13,691 nt of DNA from Strigomonas culicis. Taxonomy: Eukaryota > Euglenozoa > Kinetoplastea > Trypanosomatida > Trypanosomatidae. Where the stretch lies: assembly GCA_000482145.1 (NCBI GenBank), contig AUXH01000523.1, positions 1-13,691 of the forward strand, given 5' to 3'. The number at the start of each line of letters is the position of its first letter. Position 1 is the first letter of the stretch. Positions 1 to 7,400 of the stretch are shown here, piece by piece. The translations under genes were made by a program, and so were the position numbers. Below the pieces are notes generated by a model. It was not told the DNA's origin. It searched no databases and worked only from the letters and a program-made list of their open reading frames with translations.

Positions 1-73
<73 letters not shown>

Positions 74-94
74 CTCTCTCTCTCTCCCTCTATC
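1..94. repeat. (TC)n microsatellite at the left edge
   Basis: Bases 1-70 are 35 uninterrupted TC units, followed by an imperfect CT-rich stretch to about base 94. The repeat touches the window edge, so its true length is unknown. In trypanosomatids such a pyrimidine run can also serve as the tract upstream of a trans-splice acceptor. Here it lies about 275 bases before the first start codon, and closer acceptors exist. Confidence 0.97.
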
Positions 95-224
95 AGAACG
101 TACTTTTGGCGCTATTGTTTGGATTCTACTGTTTTAGTATTTATCTCACTTTCTCTTCCTGGCCCCAAGAGCATTGGAAGGTATAAAAGCTGAGGAGTAA
201 AACAGTATCGTTTTTTGCATAACT

Positions 225-257
225 GTCTTGTTTTACTTTTTTTTTCTTAATTCAAAG
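225..257 (+). promoter_or_regulatory. Candidate spliced-leader acceptor for kinesin A
   Basis: A T-rich tract (about 229-249, including a run of T) is followed by the first downstream AG at 256-257. Splicing here would leave a 111-nt leader (258-368) with no ATG before the chosen start. AGs at 136-137 and 169-170, the latter after a CT-rich tract, are alternatives. The call rests on the known trypanosomatid rule of a polypyrimidine tract followed by the first AG. Confidence 0.5.
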
Positions 258-300
258 CTAACTTTGTGATTGAACGTTACGTTACTGAGTCTCACCCTTA

Positions 301-368
301 ACGCAAAAAAAAAAAAAACAGAATTAAAAAAGCGGAAAAAGAGCGATCATTATAACTATCGTTCAAGT
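301..368 (+). other. A-rich leader with a 14-A run before kinesin A
   Basis: The segment before the start codon is strongly A-rich and has an uninterrupted run of 14 A at 305-318. It contains no ATG. The reading frame of the kinesin stays open back to a TTG at 270, but the lysine-rich peptide this would add is simply the translation of the A-rich leader and is not counted as coding. Confidence 0.6.
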
Positions 369-3300
369 ATGTCGCAGCTATCCCTTCCCCCTAGAGGCTC
401 CATCGTTCGCGACGGGCCACCGTCCGCGCGCCGCCGCCGACCTTCCGAAATTGGCGGCGGCCCGGCGCGCGGCGCACATGGCAAGGACGCGGACCCGCAG
501 CTCGCTAGCGCGCTGCACGCGGTGTCCAACGCGATGAAGGTGTACGTGCGTGTGCGCCCGTACAGCGAGCGCGAGATCACGTCCAAGACGTCGTGTCACA
601 GCACAGTCCGCATCGACGCGGAGAACCCGTCCATCATCACCATCCTCGACCCCACGAACGGCTACCGACAGATGTCCACGTACAAGTTCACGCGCTGCTT
701 CTGGTCCGTGTTCCAGAAGGATGAGCGGAGTATTTGCCAGGCAGTCGACACGGTGCTGCTCGGCGGCATGAACGTGGAGCCGCGCTCGCGGAACGCCTCT
801 GTACTGCAGATGGCCGCGCGCCCGGAGAGCAGCTCGGCGAACTACGTCGGCTCCGGCTCCAACCCCGTCAACGCGGTGGACCCCGAGGTGACGCACCCGC
901 CCTACGCGAGCCAGGCCGAGGTCTACGAGCACGTCGGCAAGCCGGTGCTGCTCAACACGCTGGACGGCTACAACGGGTGCGTCTTTGCCTACGGCCAGAC
1001 CGGCAGCGGCAAGACCTTCACCATGATGGGGTACGCCCCGACCTCCGCCGACTTCAAGAAGACCCGCAGCCACCGCCCGTCGTTCGTGGGCGGCACGATA
1101 AACTCGGAGTTCAGCGTCTCCAGCTTCTGCGAGGCGACGCGCCGCGATAGCCCGGATACGGAGACCGCCTTCGCGTCCGAGGTCGACGACGACTTGGACG
1201 ACATCGTGGACAAGACGGGCATGGATCCGAATCAGCTCCAGGGCATCATTCCGCGCATCTGCGCGGAGCTGTTTAGTCGCTTGCGCGAGACGCGCCAAAC
1301 GGACGAATCCCGCTCCTACCGCGTGTCGGTGTCCTACTACGAGATCTACAACGAGAAGGTGTACGACCTCATCCAGCCCAAGAACGGGGATCTGAAGATC
1401 CGCAAAAACCCGTCCACCGGCCCGTACATTGAGAACCTCGCCGCGAAGAATGTGCTGCGCGAGGAGGACATTGCCCGCGTCATTCGCAAGGGCATGCAGG
1501 AACGGCACACGGCCGCGACCAAGTACAACGACCGCAGCAGCCGCAGCCACGCCATTCTCACCATCAACATGGTGCAGATCTACTTCGAACAGGAAGAGAT
1601 GTGCACCCTCGAGAGCAAGCTGAACCTGGTCGATCTTGCGGGCTCCGAGCGGACGGGCAAGGGCGGCGCCGAGGGCATTGAGAAGCAGACCGGCATCAAC
1701 ATCAACCTGTCGCTCACCGTGCTGGGCCGCGTCATCGACTGCCTGGCCGACCTCTCGCAGAACAAGTCGCTCAGCGTCCCGGTGCCCTACCGCGACTCCA
1801 ACCTCACCTGGCTGCTCAGCGACTCCATCGGCGGCAACAGCCAGACCTCCATGATCGCCACCACCTCCCCCCACTCCATCAACTACGAGGAGATGCGCCA
1901 GACGCTGCGCTACGCCTCGCGCGCGAAGCAGGTCATCAACCGCGCGACGCGTAATGAGGACCCGCAGGTGGCGCTCATCCGCCGGCTGCGCGGCGAGGTG
2001 GAGCGGCTGCAGCAGCTGCTGAAGGAGGCGGGCGGCTGCGAGTACACGCGCGAGTACGTGGAGGGCATCGAGCAGCGCTGCAAAGACTTCGAGTTCCAGT
2101 GCGTGGAGCAGGAGTCGCAGCTCGCGAGTCTGCGCGCGGAGCTGGAGATGGCCGGTATCTCGGACCCCACCCGCGATGACCAGGAGGAGGTCTTCTGCGG
2201 CGGTGGCGCCCGCGCCGCGAACTACAAGGCGGTCGCGGATGAACTGCAGGCGCAGCTCAATGAGGCGCGCAGCGAAATCGAGGAGCTCCACAAGCTCGTG
2301 CTCGAGAAGTCCAAGAAGACGGTCGACCTCACGGAGGTGCGCCGGCTGCAGGACCAGCTCAAGACACTACAGGGCAAGTACAACCTCGCGGTGAGCGACA
2401 GCCACGACCGCGACCTCGCCCTGCGGAGCTTCGGCGTGTTCCACATGGAGCGTGTCACAGAGACGCTCTTCCACACCTTTGCGGAGAAGATGCACGCGGC
2501 GCTGCGGGGCTTCGGCCGCCTGCTCACGCGCAAGGACCAGGAGATGCAGGATAAGCTGAACAAGCGCAACATCAGCGCCATGATCGAGGCGAACGAGGTG
2601 CAGAAGCGGCACGAGGCGGAGATGGCGGACATGGTGCAGCGCCACCGCGCCGCGCTCGAGGCGCTGCAGGCGGACTCCAGCAACAAGGCGAGCGACATCG
2701 AGCAGCGGTACCGTGACGCGGTGCACCTGTCGGACGACAAGGTCGTCCGCGCGAACGAGGGCTTTGAGCAGGAGCGGAAGCGCTTCGCCCTCGAGCGCGA
2801 GAACTTGAAGCTGCAGTACGAGGACCAGCTCAACAAGGCCCGCATGAGCTACCAGGAAGATCTACAGCGGCTGCGCGACACACTCGGCTCCGGCACGCAG
2901 GATCGCCAGCGGCTGAACGACACGGTCCGCACGCTCGAGGACAGCCACGAGCGCGAAGTGCGGCAGCTGAAGGAGGAGATGGCCGTGCTCTCGAACAAGC
3001 AGGCGAGTGAGCTGCAGCGGCTGCGCCAGCAGCACGCGGCGGAGCTCAACAAGAAGTCCATCCTCGTAGAGGAGCGCGACCTCCTGAAGAAGAAGCTGGA
3101 GGATGATCTGCTGAACTTGCGCCGCGAGAACATGCGGCTCGACGCGGACCGCCGCAAGGCGGAGAAGGACTTCAAGGACCAGCTGAAGGAGTCCCTCACA
3201 CAGCAAGAACACCTTCTCACCATCATGGGCTCCGTCTGCAGCGACTTCGACAAGAAGTCGCCCGTGTTTGACGGCGATATCGTGGCGCTCAAGGACCTCC

Positions 3301-3533
3301 TGAAGGACAAGGACTACGCCGTGTTTCGGCAGAAGGCGAAGGAGCTCGCGTACTCCGGGCTGCGCAGCAAGAAGGACTACTCACAGGAGGTGAAGGACGT
3401 GGAGCAGAAGAAGGACCAGGAGATGGAGGAGTACCGCCGCGCCATGGAGGCGATGCGGAAGACGCGCGAGGAGCGACAACGGAAGCTCGAGATGCTGCGC
3501 AAGGGTGTCTACGAGGACAAGATGAGTAGTTAG
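369..3533 (+). CDS. Kinesin A: N-terminal motor kinesin, kinesin-3/K39-like
   Basis: Predicted ATP-driven microtubule motor of 1054 aa. The ATG at 369 is the first in-frame ATG, with A at -3; the frame upstream opens only with a TTG. Residues 1-55 are basic and disordered, with an RRPS at 23-26. The motor spans about 56-535: VRVRP near 60, P-loop GQTGSGKT 209-216, switch I NDRSSRSH 387-394, switch II DLAGSE 422-427, NEDP 529-532 and a leucine-rich neck helix. The rest is mostly coiled coil, interrupted by a Phe-rich segment near 685-717, and ends in a block (about 956-1012) shared with kinesin B. About 65 residues are inserted before helix 1, and loop L5 (222-291) is 70 residues long with an acidic end. 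Loop L12 has RDSNLTW (475-481) in place of RDSKMTR. No FHA or PH domain was seen. The kinesin assignment is firm; subfamily, direction and cargo are inferred or unknown. Confidence 0.95.
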   Translation: MSQLSLPPRGSIVRDGPPSARRRRPSEIGGGPARGAHGKDADPQLASALHAVSNAMKVYVRVRPYSEREITSKTSCHSTVRIDAENPSIITILDPTNGYRQMSTYKFTRCFWSVFQKDERSICQAVDTVLLGGMNVEPRSRNASVLQMAARPESSSANYVGSGSNPVNAVDPEVTHPPYASQAEVYEHVGKPVLLNTLDGYNGCVFAYGQTGSGKTFTMMGYAPTSADFKKTRSHRPSFVGGTINSEFSVSSFCEATRRDSPDTETAFASEVDDDLDDIVDKTGMDPNQLQGIIPRICAELFSRLRETRQTDESRSYRVSVSYYEIYNEKVYDLIQPKNGDLKIRKNPSTGPYIENLAAKNVLREEDIARVIRKGMQERHTAATKYNDRSSRSHAILTINMVQIYFEQEEMCTLESKLNLVDLAGSERTGKGGAEGIEKQTGININLSLTVLGRVIDCLADLSQNKSLSVPVPYRDSNLTWLLSDSIGGNSQTSMIATTSPHSINYEEMRQTLRYASRAKQVINRATRNEDPQVALIRRLRGEVERLQQLLKEAGGCEYTREYVEGIEQRCKDFEFQCVEQESQLASLRAELEMAGISDPTRDDQEEVFCGGGARAANYKAVADELQAQLNEARSEIEELHKLVLEKSKKTVDLTEVRRLQDQLKTLQGKYNLAVSDSHDRDLALRSFGVFHMERVTETLFHTFAEKMHAALRGFGRLLTRKDQEMQDKLNKRNISAMIEANEVQKRHEAEMADMVQRHRAALEALQADSSNKASDIEQRYRDAVHLSDDKVVRANEGFEQERKRFALERENLKLQYEDQLNKARMSYQEDLQRLRDTLGSGTQDRQRLNDTVRTLEDSHEREVRQLKEEMAVLSNKQASELQRLRQQHAAELNKKSILVEERDLLKKKLEDDLLNLRRENMRLDADRRKAEKDFKDQLKESLTQQEHLLTIMGSVCSDFDKKSPVFDGDIVALKDLLKDKDYAVFRQKAKELAYSGLRSKKDYSQEVKDVEQKKDQEMEEYRRAMEAMRKTREERQRKLEMLRKGVYEDKMSS
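939..1036 (+). repeat. P-loop tract identical to kinesin B
   Basis: These 98 bases are identical to 5139-5236 in kinesin B. Extending left to 910 adds one mismatch (base 938, C against A). Bases 966-1031 inside it are also identical to 10953-11018 in kinesin C. The tract codes for the end of helix 1, strand 3 and the P-loop, and stops abruptly where loop L5 begins. Confidence 0.95.
1503..1562 (+). repeat. Switch I tract identical to kinesin B
   Basis: These 60 bases are identical to 5637-5696 in kinesin B and encode the helix 3/switch I region including NDRSSRSH. The next 49 bases (1563-1611 against 5697-5745) are strongly diverged, after which identity resumes. Confidence 0.93.
1612..1970 (+). 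repeat. 359-base near-identical tract shared with kinesin B
   Basis: Aligned base by base with 5746-6104, the only difference is base 1864 (C) against 5998 (T), which changes Thr499 to Ile510. The tract encodes switch II, helix 4, L12, helix 5 and the start of the neck through NEDPQV. There is no synonymous difference over about 119 codons. A further 44 bases (1992-2035 against 6126-6169) are identical after a short diverged gap. Confidence 0.95.
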
Positions 3534-3666
3534 GGCGCGTGCGTACTCGTGCCTGAGAAGGTAAAAGAAGTGGGGAGAGGAAAGAAAAAAGAAGTGCTTT
3601 TCTTCTTTTCGTTTCCTTTTCGCTCTTGCTACTCGACTATTTTTCATTTGTATCAACATTTGGCAT

Positions 3667-3740
3667 GAAAGGAGAAAGTGGAAAATGACACTTTTTATAT
3701 CCATTGTACTTTTCTCCTTTCCTTTTAAACTAATGGATAT
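3667..3740 (+). other. Interlocking inverted repeats (possible pseudoknot) in kinesin A 3' flank
   Basis: Bases 3667-3679 can pair with 3708-3721 (13 bp with one bulged T at 3710). Bases 3697-3705 can pair perfectly with 3732-3740 (9 bp). The order is arm 1, arm 2, arm 1', arm 2', so the stems interlock as in an H-type pseudoknot, or they exclude each other. Arm 1 is nearly all purine, which raises the chance of coincidence. Confidence 0.3.
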
Positions 3741-3744
3741 CATC

Positions 3745-3780
3745 GTTTTTTTTTGTTTTGTTTTTTTGTTTTGTTTTGTT
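3745..3780 (+). repeat. TTTTG-type low-complexity run
   Basis: The segment is T runs broken by single G, with several TTTTG units. It could serve as a pyrimidine-rich processing signal or an RNA-binding site, but nothing beyond low complexity is visible. Confidence 0.7.
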
Positions 3781-4239
3781 CTTACCGTACTCTTCTTTTT
3801 TCGTTTCGTTTATTTGTGTTGTTAGTTCAAGAAAAACACCGGTTAGCGCTCTCATGCTGTGGTCTTTGTGTTAGTACGCCCACGTTCTGTTCCACTTGTT
3901 AACACGAAAGATCAAGTTGTTTTCTCTTCGATGTGCTTTTTTTGGTTACTCTAAAAGAACGAAAGGAGAAAAAGAACGAGGTAGTATTCTTAACTAGAGT
4001 TGTCTGAGGATTCCACTTTCTTTTGCAAACAAAGGAGCTATTGCCTATCTCTGTCTCTTCCTTTAGCTCTTGAATGCCACTTTTGTATTCTTGTGAACAT
4101 GCAGTATGTGTCTTCGCACGTTCGTCGCACAAAACGAATCCATGCAGGTTGGAGACGATTCTAAGGAAATCCCTCTGTATCATAAGATGGTCTCTTTTTG
4201 AGTTGGCGTGTTTCCAGAATGTTTCGTGTCTACCATTTA

Positions 4240-4292
4240 CTACATTCTCCTCTACATTTCACTTCTTTTTTTTTTTTGCTTTCGGCTCACAG
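4240..4292 (+). promoter_or_regulatory. Candidate spliced-leader acceptor for kinesin B
   Basis: A long CT-rich tract including a run of T (4266-4277) ends in CACAG, with the first AG at 4291-4292. Splicing there gives a 177-nt leader (4293-4469) without any ATG, so the first AUG of the mRNA would be the kinesin start. A second AG at 4384-4385 follows a weaker T-rich tract. Confidence 0.65.
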
Positions 4293-4391
4293 TAGTTAAC
4301 AGCTCTCTGTTTTGTTTGTCGACTTCCGATTCTGTTGATAGTTGTTGTTGGTGGCGCAGTTGCTGGCATTTGTGTTTCATTTTAGCGCACG

Positions 4392-4405
4392 CACACACAC
4401 ACACA
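4392..4405. repeat. (CA)7 microsatellite in kinesin B leader
   Basis: Seven CA units lie within the predicted 5' UTR, flanked by CGCACG on the left and AACAGAAG on the right. The run is short and probably variable between strains. Confidence 0.85.
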
Positions 4406-4469
4406 ACAGAAGAGGAGAAAAGAACAATAAAGGAGAGATAAAAGAAACTCGATTGAACGCAAAAGGAAC

Positions 4470-7400
4470 ATGTCGCACGGACCCCCCTCCGCTCGCGGCG
4501 TGTCCAGCAGGCGGCTGAGCAACGCCACCCCGTCCTCCGCGCGCCGCACGAGCCGCCTGGACATGGCCGCCGTCCACATGACCTCCACTCCCCGCAGCCA
4601 GCGCGAGGGCGACGGCCCGTCCCGCAGCGCGCGCGGCGTGCTGCGGCCCGACGGCCGCCGCGCCTCGACCATCGACATGATCACCGCGCGCAACCAGGTC
4701 GGCAACGCGATGAAGGTGTACGTGCGGGTGCGGCCGTACAGCGAGCGCGAGATCAGCGCAAAGATGTCGTGCCACAGCACGGTCCGCATCGACTCGGAGA
4801 ACCCGTCCCTCATCACGGTGCTGATGCCGCAGCAGGAGTATCGGCCGCACGAGACGTACAGCTTCACGCGCTGCTTCTGGTCCGTCTTCGACAGCACGAC
4901 CGAGGTGCAAAAGGAGGCGGTCGAGAGCGTGCTGCAGAACTCGCTGCCGCCGGCCGTCCCGCGGCGGCCCCGCGGCGCGTCCGTCGCGTCGGCGCCGCTG
5001 CCGCGCCGCGGCTCCGTGCTGGAGACGGCGAAGCGCGAGCTGTACATCGGCGCCGGCTCCAACCCGGCGCAGCTCGTGGAGTCGCAGGTGAAGCACCCGC
5101 CCTACGCCGGCCAGGCCGAGGTCTACGAGCACGTCGGAAAGCCGGTGCTGCTCAACACGCTGGACGGCTACAACGGGTGCGTCTTTGCCTACGGCCAGAC
5201 CGGCAGCGGCAAGACCTTCACCATGATGGGGTACGCGCCCGTCGGGGAGCGCCGCCCGAGGTCGGCCGGCCCGCCGCTCGTCTCGGAGACGTCCATCAGC
5301 CCCACGCACCACGACAGTGACGAGGAAGAAGAGGAGGTGGTGACCATGTCCGATGTGGACCCGCGGGAGATGCAGGGCATCATCCCGCGGCTGTGCATCG
5401 ACCTCTTCCGCGGCCTCTACGCAAAGCGCGAGGAGGACTCCTCCCTCTCCTATCGTATTGAGGTGAGCTACTACGAAATCTTCAACGAGAAGGTGTACGA
5501 CCTCATCCAGCCGAAGAACGTGGATCTGAAGATCCGCAATGACCCCACAACGGGCCCCTATATGGAGGGACTCACGTCCAAGATGGTCGTCAAGGACGAG
5601 GACGTGGCGCGCATCATTAGCAGGGGTATTCTAGAGCGGCACACGGCCGCGACCAAGTACAACGACCGCAGCAGCCGCAGCCACGCCATTCTCACCTTCA
5701 ACATTACACAGTTTTTTCTAGAGCACGAAGACACCATGCGTATGCAGAGCAAGCTGAACCTGGTCGATCTTGCGGGCTCCGAGCGGACGGGCAAGGGCGG
5801 CGCCGAGGGCATTGAGAAGCAGACCGGCATCAACATCAACCTGTCGCTCACCGTGCTGGGCCGCGTCATCGACTGCCTGGCCGACCTCTCGCAGAACAAG
5901 TCGCTCAGCGTCCCGGTGCCCTACCGCGACTCCAACCTCACCTGGCTGCTCAGCGACTCCATCGGCGGCAACAGCCAGACCTCCATGATCGCCACCATCT
6001 CCCCCCACTCCATCAACTACGAGGAGATGCGCCAGACGCTGCGCTACGCCTCGCGCGCGAAGCAGGTCATCAACCGCGCGACGCGTAATGAGGACCCGCA
6101 GGTGCGCCAGATCAAGATGCTCGCAGGCGAGGTGGAGCGGCTGCAGCAGCTGCTGAAGGAGGCGGGCGGGTCGCAGTACACGAATGAGTATGTACACGGC
6201 CTGCTGGTCCGCGTGAAGCAGCTGGAGAAGAAGATAGCGGAGGAGGAGCGCGTCGTGGGCGGCCTCCGCGCGCTGCTGGACGCAGCCGGCATCTCAGACC
6301 CGACGCTGGATGAGAACTACGTGGAGTCCACCGGCGAAAAGGCGGCCATGCAGACGCGGAAGGCGATGGAGGACCTCAAGCGGAAGCTGGAGCAGTCGCA
6401 GATCAGCGTCGGGCAGCTCAAGGCGGAGCTCGACCGGCGCAGCAACATCGAGCCGGAGGCGCTGCGGCAGCTGAAGGAGCAGCTCGGCAAGCAGGTGCTG
6501 CAGATCGCGACGCAGAGCAAGCAGCTGCAGAACTACCAGGACTACGTTCGGCGGAACGCGATGGACGCGGTGTTGGTCACCGTGCGGCGGAAGGAGGACC
6601 TCTTCTTCCGCGAGTGCCAGTCGCTCCTGCTGAGCAACAACGTCAGCGCGACGGACATCATCGAGCGCGTGCGGCTGGACTACGAGCGGGAGAAGGTGGA
6701 GCAGCGTGTCACGCACAAGGAGGAGCTGGCGGAACAGGTGAAGCGCTGCGGCGAGAAGGTGAAGGAGGCGATGGAGCAGTCCCTCCGGCAGCAGGAGGTG
6801 CTGAAGGAGAAGCACCGGGAGGCCCTCGCCCAGCTGGAGGACCGGCTCAGCCGCAATAAGGAGCTGTACGAGGAGGACAAGAAGCGCATCAACCAAGAGA
6901 AGGAAAACCTCCGAATCGTCTCACAGGCCGCCATCGAGAAGATGCGCGAGCAGCATCGGGACGAGCTCGAGCGGCTGCGCACGCGCATCGAGAGCGAGCT
7001 CAACTCGCGCAACAAGACGAACAACGAAGTCAACGCGCTGCAGGAAGCGCACCGGAGGGAGATGGACGGGCTACTGGACGAGCTCGACCGCCTCAAGCGC
7101 AGCCGCGAGGACGACGTGTCGCGCCTAAAGAACCTGCTGGAGGCGGAGAAGGCGCGGCGGGAGTCGGACTTGATGGAGAAGGATCGCCAGCACCGCATCG
7201 CCGAGAGCGAGATGGCCGACCTGCGCCGTGAGCTGGCCAAGGTCACGAGCGACCGGGGCCGCACGGAGAAGGACTACGAGGATCAGATCCGCGACCTGGT
7301 GACCCAGCAGGACCAGCTCATGGCCGTCAGCAACTCCGTTCTCAGCGACTGGGAGAACAAGTCGACCGTGATGGAGGCCGACATGTGCAAGTTGCGTGCG

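Larger units (their letters stand above)
3534..4469 (+). other. T-rich spacer between kinesins A and B
   Basis: This 936-base spacer has no credible gene on either strand. The longest open stretches are low-complexity Phe/Ser/Leu or Lys-rich translations. It should contain the 3' UTR and poly(A) site of kinesin A and the 5' UTR of kinesin B. It holds a purine/pyrimidine inverted repeat pair (3667-3740), T-rich runs (3745-3780), a likely trans-splice acceptor (4291-4292), a short (CA)7 and an A/G-rich leader. Poly(A) sites in these organisms have no consensus and cannot be placed. Confidence 0.8.

Noticed and set aside
182..189. TATAAAAG resembling a TATA box
   Set aside because: Protein genes in trypanosomatids are transcribed polycistronically without such promoters. 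A single match in AT-rich DNA is expected by chance.
270..368. N-terminal extension of kinesin A from the TTG at 270
   Set aside because: It is not an ATG. The added residues are the translation of an A-rich leader. The ATG at 369 is the first on the predicted mRNA.
378..2291. 637-codon open frame on the minus strand opposite kinesin A, and similar long antisense frames at 4377-5312, 8655-9590, 10719-11750 and 11994-13400
   Set aside because: They mirror GC-rich, third-position-biased sense genes, which leave antisense frames open. Their products are low-complexity Val/Leu/Arg/Ala-rich, and the sense strand encodes clear kinesin motifs or, at 8655-9590, coding-type coiled-coil sequence.
546..3533. 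FHA or PH domain as in classical kinesin-3 proteins
   Set aside because: Despite the NEDP neck motif, no FHA-type or PH-type sequence is visible in any of the three tails, which look like coiled coil throughout. The subfamily is therefore called kinesin-3/K39-like, not kinesin-3.
3587..3609. 8-bp purine/pyrimidine hairpin after the kinesin A stop, like a terminator
   Set aside because: It is a weak stem between AAAAGAAG and CTTCTTTT in low-complexity DNA. Intrinsic terminators are not used by these genes, and downstream genes on the same strand need read-through.
3820..3900. tRNA-like box (GTTAGTTCAAG) in the first spacer
   Set aside because: It does not match a proper B box, and no cloverleaf could be formed around it.
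4208..4441. Small + strand open frames in the spacers (4074-4295, 4208-4441, 8278-8685, 9915-10256)
   Set aside because: They translate to Phe/Ser/Leu/Cys-rich low-complexity peptides from T-rich DNA, run through pyrimidine tracts or microsatellites, and lack coding-type third positions.
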